From Cryobacterium aureum (GTDB lineage Bacteria > Actinomycetota > Actinomycetes > Actinomycetales > Microbacteriaceae): a stretch of DNA of 64,000 nt. The position numbers were made by a program, and so were the translations under genes. Position 1 is the stretch's first letter. Each line of letters opens with the position of its first letter. The DNA is taken from NCBI RefSeq assembly GCF_002954245.1, contig NZ_PPTG01000025.1:124001-188000 (forward strand), in the 5' to 3' direction. Shown piece after piece: positions 8,085 to 16,600 of this stretch. The notes under the pieces are model-generated. The model saw only the letters and a program-made list of their open reading frames with translations. It had not been told where the DNA came from and made no database searches.

Positions 8085-8582
8085 ATGCGCACACTGGTAC
8101 TCAATGCGGGGTATGAGCCCCTCGCCGTCGTCTCGTTCAAACGAGCGCTCATTCTGGTGATGAACCAGAAGGCGACGATCGTACAGTCCGATCAAAACCA
8201 CCCCGTCTTTGCGGCCTCGGGCTCGTGGGATCGCCCGAGCGTCATTCTGCTCACCCGATACGTGCGCATCCCCATGTCGCGCCTGGTTCCGGTGAGTCGC
8301 CGCGGGGTTTTGCGCCGCGACGAGCACCGGTGTTGCTACTGCGGCAAGTCGGCTGCCACGATCGACCACGTGCTGCCGCGGTCGCGCGGTGGCCGCGACA
8401 CCTGGGACAATCTCGCCGCCTGCTGCCTGCGCTGCAATAACCTCAAAAGCGACCACACCCCGGCCGAAATGGGCTGGGAGCTGCGATTCACCCCACGGAT
8501 GCCGCAGGGCACGACCTGGATCGTGCGCGGCGTCGAACGGCCCGAGCAGGAATGGGACGCCTACCTAGCTCCGGCCGCGTAG
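8085..8582 (+). CDS. HNH endonuclease
   Basis: A 165-residue protein of the widespread actinobacterial HNH family. The N-terminal half (MRTLVLNAGYEPLAVVSFKR…) is characteristic of the chromosomally conserved type. The zinc/HNH module is CCYCGK-x3-TIDHVLPRSRGG, then WDNLAACCLRCNNLKSDHTP, with the two CxxC pairs and the His-Asn-His core visible near residues 82-130. The ATG at 8085 has AAGGGAG upstream; an earlier in-frame ATG at 8046 does not. These genes are usually single-copy housekeeping nucleases of unproven role, not restriction or mobile functions. Confidence 0.88.
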   Translation: MRTLVLNAGYEPLAVVSFKRALILVMNQKATIVQSDQNHPVFAASGSWDRPSVILLTRYVRIPMSRLVPVSRRGVLRRDEHRCCYCGKSAATIDHVLPRSRGGRDTWDNLAACCLRCNNLKSDHTPAEMGWELRFTPRMPQGTTWIVRGVERPEQEWDAYLAPAA

Positions 8583-8692
8583 CTGCGCGTCTGTTTCTTG
8601 GCTGGCGATCGGCCTGGGCGCATGATCGATGATGCGTCCAGCGAGCAAACTCGCGCCCAGCCGCCGCGGGGCACTACAGAAGGAGGACCGAC

Positions 8693-9085
8693 ATGAGAAT
8701 CGCGATTACGAGCGTGTTCGTGGACGACCAGGCGAAGGCGCTGCGGTTCTACACGGAGGTGCTGGGCTTTGTGAAGAAGCACGACGTGCCGCTCGGCGGC
8801 ACCGATCGGTGGCTGACCGTTGTGTCCCCAGAATCCCCGGACGGCATCGAGCTGCTGCTCGAGCCCAGCGGTCACCCGGCTGCCAAGTCGTTCACAGACG
8901 CCCTATTTGCTGACGGAATCCCGTTCACGCAGTTTGCTGTCGACGACGTTGAGACGGAGTACGAGCGGCTTCTCGGCCATGGCGTGCGCTTCGCCCAGGA
9001 GCCCACTGTCATGGGCCCGGTGACCACTGCGGTTCTTGATGACACCTGCGGCAACCTCATTCAGATTGTGCACATGGCCAGGTAG
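8693..9085 (+). CDS. VOC-family (glyoxalase-like) protein
   Basis: A 130-residue single vicinal-oxygen-chelate protein: MRIAITSVFVDDQAKALRFY, FDT-like TVVSPESPDGIELLLEP, and a C-terminal GNLIQIVHM strand. Two beta-alpha-beta-beta-beta repeats are recognisable, with candidate metal-binding Glu residues at IELLLEP and the GNLIQI strand. An AAGGAGGACC ribosome-binding site precedes ATG 8693. Family members include glyoxalases, resistance proteins and extradiol dioxygenase-like folds. The subtype resembles general YqjC/PhnB-like VOC proteins and no substrate can be assigned. Confidence 0.8.
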   Translation: MRIAITSVFVDDQAKALRFYTEVLGFVKKHDVPLGGTDRWLTVVSPESPDGIELLLEPSGHPAAKSFTDALFADGIPFTQFAVDDVETEYERLLGHGVRFAQEPTVMGPVTTAVLDDTCGNLIQIVHMAR

Positions 9086-9210
9086 CGAAGTCGAAGGGGA
9101 ACTGGCCGGGTGGAGTGTGCCTTCGCGAGGTGAGGGGACCGCAGTGCGCTGTCGGCGATCGCGCTGGTCGGGCGAGCCGACCGGCGGGACCGGCTAAACT
9201 TGCGGGACCA

Positions 9211-9285
9211 GCCTCTGTAGCTCAGTGGAAGAGCAATTCCGTCCTAAGGAAATGGCCGGGGGTTCGAATCCCTCCAGGGGCACCA
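9211..9285 (+). tRNA. tRNA-Arg(CCT)
   Basis: A complete cloverleaf: acceptor stem GCCTCTG/CAGGGGC, D-arm GCTCAGTGGAAGAGC, anticodon stem TTCC/GGAA with loop GTCCTAA (anticodon CCT, arginine codon AGG), T-arm with GGTTCGAATCC, and encoded CCA at 9283-9285. A terminator and an integrase remnant follow directly, so its 3' end is a likely old integration site. Confidence 0.95.
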
Positions 9286-9295
9286 TACTATAAGG

Positions 9296-9333
9296 CCCTG
9301 CATCCCTTGTAAACACTGGGCTGTAGGGTTTTT
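9296..9333 (+). terminator. Terminator of tRNA-Arg
   Basis: CCCTGCA (9296-9302) pairs with TGTAGGG (9322-9328, one G-T pair), followed by five T (9329-9333). It is placed 11 bp after the tRNA. Confidence 0.75.
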
Positions 9334-9414
9334 GTCTTCTCAGGAATGGCCGTTTGCCCACATTTTGCCCACACTTCAAAAAATTTCGGTGTGATCTGAA
9401 GCAGCTGAAACGGC

Positions 9415-9792
9415 TCAATTCTGGCATTTCAGCTTGCCAAGGCGACGCCGCGCCAGTGGTTTGGAGGCCGCGTAGCCCTTGGGGGAGCCGATGACGATGT
9501 GGCGGCCGACGCGCACGGCATTCGTTTGCACGAGCACCCGCCGTTGCGCCAGGTCGAGGCTGTTCACGTGCAGTCCGACCGCTTCGCCCCAGCGCAGGCC
9601 GGTGTAGGCGAGCAGAAGCACCAGCGTTGCATTGTGGCGGGATTCGTCGGCCAGAATCTGCACCTGCGCGTGAGTGAGGTCATGCCGCTGTTTACCGACC
9701 TTGCGGGGTAGGTTTACGCCGCGCGCCGGGTTGGACGGTAGCCGGCGGTCGCGTACGAACGCCGCCACATAATACCGAAAGTCACAGGTCAC
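9415..9792 (-). pseudogene. Tyrosine recombinase (phage-type integrase) fragment
   Basis: A 125-residue frame that covers only the middle of a phage-type integrase. It has the end of the SAM-like core-binding domain (FVRDRRLPSNPARGVNLPRK) and the start of the catalytic domain with the box I arginine (LLAYTGLRWGEAVGL). It stops before the HxLRH box and the catalytic tyrosine; the last 12 residues look like unrelated sequence. The N-terminal domain is missing too. It lies 130 bp from tRNA-Arg and points toward it, as integrases of tRNA-inserted elements do. It is a remnant and cannot be active. Confidence 0.8.
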
Positions 9793-9856
9793 GGCCCGAG
9801 GCGGAGCGAAGCGGTCGCCTGTGGCGCGACAGGGGCTCGGACGTTTTCCGATCCCG

Positions 9857-10630
9857 TCAGGTTTCTGGAAGCCAAATGGTTACGCGTACCCCTTCGTCGG
9901 GGAGATGCAGCACTTCGTAGCGGCGGGCAATGGTCCCGCCGTCTTGGGTGCGTAGGTGCTTGAGCGAGGCTCGTCGGCGCTCGACGATGTGCCCGTCCCA
10001 CCACTCCCCGAATAGCGGGCTCTGCTCGCGTAGCTCAGCGACAAGCGCCTGCAACTCGGTGTCGTGAAGGTTGTCGGCGTTGGCCCCGCGGAGGTGGGCG
10101 ACGGCTCCGCGCGCAACTTCCTCCCATTCGACGAAGATCTCGCGCGCCCGATCTTCAGTCATGAGGTACCGACAGGTATTTCGCTCCCCGGGCGGGAGAT
10201 CGGCAAATCCGTCGTAGAGCGCCAGGCCCTCAGGATTCGCCGCGACCATGTTGCTCAGCCGGTCGAGTGCGTAGGCGGGGTTCGGCCGGACGGCCTCGAC
10301 CAGAGCCGCCATGCGTTGGCCGAGTATGAACTCATCTCCGCGCGCGCTCCGGGGAGGCGAGGTAGCCGCGCGGAGACGGTAGAGATGCTCGCTGGCATCG
10401 ACGCCTAGCTGGAGCGCGCGCGCGAGCGCATCTAGCACCGCGTCACTGGGACGTGTTTCTCGTCCTTGCTCAAGGCGCGTGTAATAGTCGACGCTGATGC
10501 CCGACGCGGTCGCCACTTCTTCGCGGCGCAATCCGGCTACCCGGCGGCGGTTCGCACCGGCGTTCGTCAGAGGCTCCAGTTCTGCGTCGCTTCGCCGTGC
10601 CCGAAGGAATTCGCCAAGCTCATTGTGCAT
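9857..10630 (-). CDS. XRE-family regulator with MmyB-like ligand domain
   Basis: A 257-residue regulator. Residues 1-90 form an HTH_31-type helix-turn-helix (AGLRREEVATASGISVDYYTR, LEQGRETRPS). Residues 105-257 form the MmyB-like PAS-type domain (ALDRLSNMVAANPEGLALYDG, …FGEWWDGHIVERR…). This architecture is very common in Actinobacteria and often sits divergent to the gene it controls. Here the divergent neighbour is a methyltransferase with only 124 bp between them, so it probably represses that gene and itself. The ligand is unknown. Confidence 0.88.
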   Translation of the reverse strand: MHNELGEFLRARRSDAELEPLTNAGANRRRVAGLRREEVATASGISVDYYTRLEQGRETRPSDAVLDALARALQLGVDASEHLYRLRAATSPPRSARGDEFILGQRMAALVEAVRPNPAYALDRLSNMVAANPEGLALYDGFADLPPGERNTCRYLMTEDRAREIFVEWEEVARGAVAHLRGANADNLHDTELQALVAELREQSPLFGEWWDGHIVERRRASLKHLRTQDGGTIARRYEVLHLPDEGVRVTIWLPET

Positions 10631-10754
10631 CAGTCGGTCTCCTCTGCATTCGCCAACAAGGGTGCGGCGCTCCTAGGAAGATTACGGCCTTCTCTCTCCC
10701 CGGTTGGCTGGCCAAGCTGAGACTGATGAGACCCGACAAGCTGAAGGAGCTTCC

Positions 10755-11561
10755 ATGACGATCTACACGCATGGTTACCACGATTCCGTTCTCCGATCGC
10801 ACCGTTCTCGCACGGCAGAGAACTCCGCCGCTTACCTGCTCCCGCTGCTCAAGCCCACGGACCATCTGCTTGACATCGGCGCCGGGGCCGGAACGATCAC
10901 GGCCGATCTCGCCGGCTTGGTCGCGCGCGTCACCGCGACCGAGATCGGCACCGACGAGCTCGATCTGACCCGGGTGACAGCGAACGAGCGAGGCGTGACC
11001 AATATCGATTTTTCGCCAGCAAACATCCACGCTCTTGAGTTCGACAACGCCACCTTCAACGTAGCCCACGCGCATCAAGTGCTGCAGCACGTCGCCGACC
11101 CCGTGCAAGCATTGCGCGAGATGGCGCGGGTGACCAAGCCTGGCGGCATCGTGGCGGTGCGCGACAGCGATTACGCCGGCTTCTGCTGGTGGCCGCAGAT
11201 CCCGGCCCTAGATACGTGGCTTGAGCTGTATCGCGCCGCCGCGCGAGCCAACGGTGGTGAGCCAGACGCTGGACGCCGCTTACTTTCGTGGGCTCACGCC
11301 GCTGGGCTCGAGGAAGTCACCGCTACCTCGAGCACCTGGTGCTACTCCACTCCCGCAGAGAGAGCCTGGTGGGGAGGCATGTGGGCCGACCGCATCCTCG
11401 ACTCGGCGATTGCAGGGCAACTCATCGAATCGGGACTAGCGACGTCAGAAGATCTCCAGGAGATCAGCGACGCGTGGAAAGAGTGGGCCGCAAGCAAAGA
11501 CGGCTGGATCTCTATCCTCCACGGCGAACTGATCTACCGTGTGATCCCCACCGCATACTGA
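10755..11561 (+). CDS. Class I SAM-dependent methyltransferase
   Basis: A 268-residue methyltransferase of the UbiE/Methyltransf_11 type. The SAM-binding motif I is LLDIGAGAGTITADLA near residues 38-53. Motif II/post-I (ATEIGTDELDL), HVLQHVADPVQALREMARV and KPGGIVAVRDSDY follow. The ATG at 10755 has AAGGAG 8 nt upstream; an upstream in-frame start at 10704 lacks a site. It is divergent from the XRE regulator and likely under its control. Substrate unknown; relatives methylate small molecules. Confidence 0.85.
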   Translation: MTIYTHGYHDSVLRSHRSRTAENSAAYLLPLLKPTDHLLDIGAGAGTITADLAGLVARVTATEIGTDELDLTRVTANERGVTNIDFSPANIHALEFDNATFNVAHAHQVLQHVADPVQALREMARVTKPGGIVAVRDSDYAGFCWWPQIPALDTWLELYRAAARANGGEPDAGRRLLSWAHAAGLEEVTATSSTWCYSTPAERAWWGGMWADRILDSAIAGQLIESGLATSEDLQEISDAWKEWAASKDGWISILHGELIYRVIPTAY

Positions 11562-11837
11562 GCCGTCGCACCGCGACCCTTTGATTCCAAAATCATCGTC
11601 GCGCGCCGCGAGGTGACATTCAGCGCTGAGCGAAACGGCCAGATATTGCGGCGATTCTCAGATGGGTTGCAAGACAATTTCCGCACTGGCGTCCGTTCCT
11701 GTCCTAGAGGGCACCACCGTGCGCAGAGACACCCGGATAAGGAAAAGTTCAGCCAGCCCTGCGACCGCGGCGCAGACCTGACGTGTCGCGTAACCTCGAT
11801 GTCTTGTAACCCATGGGATATGAGACATAACACCCGC

Positions 11838-11865
11838 TTGACGGAGTCGTGGGTCCGATTAAATT
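11838..11865 (+). promoter_or_regulatory. Promoter of the candidate Abi-associated ncRNA
   Basis: TTGACG (-35, 11838-11843), a 16-bp spacer and TAAATT (-10, 11860-11865) form a good vegetative promoter. The palindrome TCGAAATTCGA at 11869-11879 overlaps the expected start and could be an operator. Confidence 0.55.
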
Positions 11866-11871
11866 TGCTCG

Positions 11872-11997
11872 AAATTCGAAGGCCCATCCGCCGAAGGGGA
11901 GGGGCGCTGCTGTGATTCAAGGTGCGGAAGACCGGTTGTGGTACGCCAACTTCATCACGATCAGCCCGCTCGCCTCACGGCTCGGGCTGATTTTCTT
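11872..11997 (+). ncRNA. Candidate ncRNA upstream of an Abi_2 gene
   Basis: About 125 nt lie between a clear promoter and a clear terminator, with no credible coding frame. The terminator is ATCAGCCCG (11960-11968) paired with CGGGCTGAT (11983-11991) and then a T-rich run. It ends 15-20 nt before the ATG of an Abi_2 (AbiF/AbiD) relic. As I recall, Abi_2 HEPN proteins have been reported to pair with an upstream structured RNA that acts as antitoxin, and this layout fits. The 5' end is predicted from the promoter. Sequence conservation with known Abi-associated RNAs is untested here. The rest of 11562-12011 shows nothing else. Confidence 0.45.
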
Positions 11998-12011
11998 TGC
12001 TGGGGAGACTC

Positions 12012-12250
12012 ATGGCGGAGTACATGAAGAAGTGGTTATCGGTCGACGAGCAGGTAGTTAAGCTCAAGGCCCGTGGCGTTGAGGTGGGGACCTGCGAGAG
12101 CTTCCGCGGGTTGCTGCGAGCCGTCGCGTACTACCGGCTCACGGGCTATCTCTATCCCTTCAGGGAGTCGCAACCTTTTCTGGATGACGCCGGACGGAAC
12201 GAACGTTGTCCACGGTCGCCCAAGCGAGAGCAGTCGTGGCTGGACCCCTG
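12012..12250 (+). pseudogene. Truncated, frameshifted Abi_2 (AbiF/AbiD) family gene
   Basis: The first 60 residues from ATG 12012 match the N-terminus of Abi_2 abortive-infection proteins: KKWLSVDEQVVKLKARGVEV and AVAYYRLTGYLYPFRESQ. After FLDDAG near 12190 the frame loses similarity. A weak continuation (PDGTNVVHGR) is in another frame, and the C-terminal HEPN domain is missing. GGGGAG precedes the ATG. The original protein was a HEPN-type RNase used in phage defence; this copy is dead. The neighbouring ncRNA and promoter look more intact than the gene. Confidence 0.7.
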
Positions 12251-12251
12251 T

Positions 12252-12806
12252 TTATCTGCAGTTTTGTTCCGACTCGTTGAGAGTGTCTTCCATGGAATCC
12301 CAACGGTCCTGCGTTTGTGCGGCTCCCGAAACGACCAACTTTGCCTGATCCTGCGCCTCGGTTTGGTCTTCCGCGTTGGATGAGGGGGCTACAACCAGAT
12401 CACGGATGAGCTTGCATTCGTCGGCACCGAATAAGGAAGTTTGCGTGGACGTCTTCCACGCGGGACTGACATCGTCGACTCCTGCGGGAGACCACATTGA
12501 TAGTCTTCGCTCGATGACGATCAGTTCGGCCGTCGCCTCGGGTGATTCCACCGTGTAAATGCTGCTGGCACGAAGAATCAGCACCTACACGCCGGTCGTC
12601 AGAGGGGCGGCGGCGCGGCGCAGGGTCTCCGCGCCCGCCAAATCGCCGACCACTCCGGCTTCCGTGAGGAGCGCTGCAGCCTCTGTTTCGGCAGCGACCC
12701 TTGCTGTGCTGGCGACGGTGGGTTCAGCGCTGGACACCACGGCGCCGGGTGTCGCGCAACCGGAAATCACGAGAAGGATTGTGAGAGAACCGACCCACGA
12801 CCGCAC
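12252..12806 (-). pseudogene. Lipoprotein gene interrupted by an in-frame amber codon
   Basis: The frame opens at 12806 with a lipoprotein signal (MRSWVGSLTILLVISGCATP, lipobox VISG-C). It runs 73 residues to TAG at 12585-12587 and continues in the same frame for another 110 residues to 12252. The downstream part begins at GTG and reads smoothly (ILRASSIYTVESPEATAELI…). Both halves have normal actinobacterial codon use, so one 183-residue lipoprotein split by a recent nonsense mutation is the simplest reading. Two separate genes or a sequencing error are alternatives. No function recognised. Confidence 0.5.
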
Positions 12807-12895
12807 AATATTTCTGATCGTCTTTCGATTCTATGTGCGACCGGCGACCAGACCGGGGCGAGGCTGCAGAGGCCTGCCCGGCACCGATCGCGGGG

Positions 12896-13051
12896 TCAGG
12901 AATCCACGGGGCGTTGCACCGTGATCGGTGACGTCTCCGGATCGGCCACGGCTGCGCAGGCGTCCTGCGCAACGTGATGCAACTCGTCATAGAGGTGAAC
13001 GGCCGACTCTTCTTTCAGGCGCTCCCAGGTGGAGTTGGATACGTGTTTCAT
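12896..13051 (-). CDS. Possible 51-residue small protein
   Basis: ATG at 13051 opens a 51-codon frame: MKHVSNSTWERLKEESAVHL, then a His/Asp/Glu-rich helix and an acidic, Pro-containing end. GGAG lies about 10 nt upstream. It precedes the broken lipoprotein gene on the same strand, separated by 90 bp. The amphipathic first half looks like a short soluble helix. Nothing recognisable; it may be a small regulator or a chance frame in a decayed region. Confidence 0.35.
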   Translation of the reverse strand: MKHVSNSTWERLKEESAVHLYDELHHVAQDACAAVADPETSPITVQRPVDS

Positions 13052-13092
13052 GGTTTAGCGCTCCGTTCGTGTCCCGACGGGATCAACGCCTA

Positions 13093-13513
13093 TTATCCTG
13101 TGGCCCGGCAACGGGGATTGAGCACGTCACAGACGACCAGCGCCGCGCGTGGAAGCTTAGTGAAATCGCTCGGAAAGGCCGAAAAGGGTTTGTTGCAACT
13201 GCTGATCCGGGTGGAGGGGAAATTGGCGAGAGGATTGTGTTTGCGCGCATAGTCACCCGATCCGCAGCGCAAGATAATTCGGCTGGGACCGATGCGTGAC
13301 GCCGTGCGAATTGGTCATGACCGCCGACTTCGCGCGCAGGCTCGTGAGATACGGCTCGTTGGAGACCTGGCCGTAGGAATGGTTCTCGAGCACAACGATC
13401 ACGACGTGGGCGGGTCGCGGCGGAGTCGTGTCGAACGCGGCCTGCGGCTGGCCGGCGAAGAGGCCAACGCACAGCACCGCCAGCAGGGCAGCGAATGCGA
13501 ATGCGCGTTTCAT
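13093..13513 (-). pseudogene. Phosphoesterase (acid phosphatase-like) relic
   Basis: The N-terminal part from ATG 13513 is a signal peptide (MKRAFAFAALLAVLCVGLFA) followed by the start of a phosphoesterase-family domain: AHVVIVVLENHSYGQVSNEP, then THRSQPNYLAL. The frame ends at 13253. Immediately downstream another frame (from 13254) carries a later part of the same family, DYARKHNPLANF and NKPFSAFPSDFTKLPRAALV, to a stop at 13093. About 70 intermediate residues and the C-terminal half are missing. An internal deletion with frameshift therefore inactivated the gene. Confidence 0.7.
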
Positions 13514-13658
13514 GAAGGCTTCGCACCCAAATGCTACGCCCCTGCGGGGCCGATGCGCGGGGTGACCCTGCTGCACCGTTCACCCGCGCGTTACCCGCGA
13601 GTTCTAGACTGGTACTTTCGCGGCGTGCGGTACTGCCACGACCTGAACGAGGAGTCGT

Positions 13659-16600
13659 GTGAGCGAGCACCAGCATAGCCAAGCGGGCGCCAGCGGGTAC
13701 GCCCAATCTGTGCTCGCGGCGGGCCACCGGGCCAGGCCAGCCCGTACCCTGGCCGACATCCTTGCGGTAACCGCGGCGCAGCATCCGGATGCTTTGGCCC
13801 TCGAAGACGCGGCCGGCACGATCAGCTACCGCGGTCTGCTGCGGCGCGTGCAGGCGCAGGCCAACGCGCTGAGCCTGGCCGGTGTGCGCCGCGGCGACAC
13901 CGTGGGCATCCGCATTCCCTCGGGCACCCGCGACCTGTACGTGTCCATTCTGGCCACCCTGTTCGTGGGGGCCGCCTATGTTCCGGTTGACGCCGACGAC
14001 CCCGAGGAACGCGCCCGGCTGGTCTTCGCCGAGGCCCACGTGGTCGGTATCATCGGCGAGAGCAGCGTGTTCGCGCCGCGTGAGGGGCTCGACGTGCAGT
14101 CGCTGCGCTCTCGCCGCATTGAACAATTTGACGACCCGGCCCTGGTTTTTCCGAACGAGAACATTCCGACATCCGACGACGACGCCTGGGTCATCTTCAC
14201 CTCCGGCTCGACCGGCGTGCCCAAGGGCGTTGCCGTCACGCACCGCTCAGCGGCCGCCTTCGTCGACGCCGAGGCCGGCTTGTTTCTGCAGGGCGAGCCG
14301 ATCGGAACGGGAGACCGGGTGCTCGCCGGTCTGTCGGTAGCTTTTGACGCGAGCTGTGAGGAGATGTGGCTGGCCTGGCGTAACGGCGCCTGCCTGGTTC
14401 CGGCGCCACGCTCGCTGGTGCGCAGCGGCGCCGACCTGGGCCCGTGGCTGATCACTCATGGCATCACCGTCGTGTCGACCGTGCCGACCCTCGCCGCCCT
14501 GTGGCCGGAAGAATCGCTCGAAGCCGTGCGACTTCTCATCTTCGGCGGCGAAGCCTGCCCGCCCGAACTCGTCGCCCGCATCGCCACCCGCGGTCGTGAA
14601 GTCTGGAACACCTACGGCCCGACCGAGGCCACCGTCGTCGCCTGCGGCGCCCTCGTCGACGGCGTCGGCGAGATGCGCATCGGCCTGCCGCTCGACGGCT
14701 GGGACCTCGCAGTCGTCGACCCCGCCGGCCGTCGCGTCGCCGAGGGCGAGACCGGCGAACTCATCATCGGCGGCGTCGGCCTGGCCCGCTACCTCGACGC
14801 CGCGAAAGACGCCGAAAAGTACGCGCCGCACCCGCAGCTCGGCTGGGCACGCGCCTACCGCAGCGGCGACCTCGTACGCTTCGACCGGGCCGGGCTGGTG
14901 TTCGCCGGCCGCGCCGACGACCAGGTGAAACTCGGCGGCCGACGCATCGAACTCGGCGAAGTGGATGCCGCCCTCAGCGCTCTTCCCGGAGTGGCCGGCG
15001 GCGCCGCCGTGGTGCAGACCACCCCCGCCGGCAATCATGTTCTGGTCGGCTACATCGCGCTGTCCAACGCGAACGCTCCGTTCGACCGGCCGACCGCTCT
15101 AATCCGGCTGCGCGAAGTACTCCCCGCCGCGCTCGTGCCACTGCTCGCGATCGTTGACGCGCTGCCCACCCGCACCTCCGGCAAGGTCGACCGTGCAGCG
15201 CTGCCGTGGCCGCTTCCCGCCTCGGACGACGACGCGGCCGCGCTGTCCACGACGGCAGCGTGGCTGGCTGAGGCGTGGGCATCCATTTTGGGGGTGCCGG
15301 TGACCGGTCCCGACGACGATTTCTTTGCCCAGGGCGGCGGCTCGCTCTCGGCGGCGCAGTTCGTGTCGGCCGTGCGCGCCCGACACCCCGAAACCACCGT
15401 CGCCGACCTCTATGACCACCCTCGCATCGGATCGCTCGCCGAGGAGCTCGATGCGCGAACACCCGCCACGCCCACCGTGGTGCGGCAGGTGCTGCCGACA
15501 CCGGCCCGCAGTCAGTTTGCCCAGACGGTGCTCGGCATTCCGTTGCACGTGCTGAGCGGCGCCCGCTGGCTGGTCTATCTGGCCATCATTAACAATCTGC
15601 TGGGCCTGAATGGTGCCAGCTTCGCCCCGACGCTGTCGTGGTGGTGGGTGGCGCTCGGGTTTGTGCTGTTCGTGACCCCGCCCGGCAAGATGCTCATCGC
15701 CGTGATTGCCTCAAGGCTGCTGCTGCACGACGTGATGCCGGGCAACTATCCGCGCGGCGGTTCGGTGCACCTGCGGCTGTGGCTGGCCGAGCAGATCGCG
15801 CTGCTCGTCGACGCCGCGAGCCTCGCCGGCGCGCCCTGGATCAGCTATTACGCCCGGGCCCTCGGCGCGGAGATCGGCCCCGACGTCGACCTGCACTCGC
15901 TGCCGCCGGTGACCGGATTGATGACCATCGGCGCCCAGGCCTCGATTGAACCCGAGGTCGACCTGGCCGGGCACTGGATCGACGGCGACGTGCTGCGCAT
16001 CGGCCACCTGCACATTGGTGCGGATGCCCGCATCGGGTCCCGCAGCACCCTGCTCGGCGGCGCCCACGTGGGCAACGGCTCCGAGATTGAACCTGGTGCC
16101 GCCGTCTCGTCGCGGGTGCCGGCGGGGGAGCGGTGGGCCGGTTCCCCGGCGCGCCGGGTCGGGTCAGCTCGCCGACCGTGGCCGGCCGAACGCCCTGCAA
16201 GAGCCAGCCGCTGGCTCGGCGCCTTCGCTGCCGGGTCGGTCGCGATGACCGCCATCCCCACGATCGCCCTCGTGCTTGGCGCGATCATCGTGGGCGCCGT
16301 CGTCGGGCACGCCGACACCCTCGGCGCGGCCGTGCTGCGCGCCGCCCTAATCATGCCGGTCGCCGTCGTTGCGGGCGGCCTCGCCTACGCGCTGCTCGTG
16401 ATCGGCTTCGTGCGCGCCCTCGGATTGGGTTTGCGCGAGGGCTATTACCCGGTGCGCAGCCGCATCGGCTGGCAGGTCTGGATGACCGAACGCATCCTTG
16501 ACGGAGCCCGCACCGTGCTGTTCCCGCTGTACGCGAGCCTGCTCACACCCACCTGGCTGCGACTGCTGGGCGCCAGGGTGGGCGTCGACGTCGAGGCGTC

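Noticed and set aside
9194-9427. A 77-codon minus-strand frame containing LEGFEPPAISLGRN
   Set aside because: It is the antisense of tRNA-Arg, a well-known false annotation; no ribosome-binding site.
13083-14243. A 386-codon minus-strand frame antisense to the NRPS start
   Set aside because: It is a shadow of the NRPS; the true minus-strand content there is the phosphoesterase relic.
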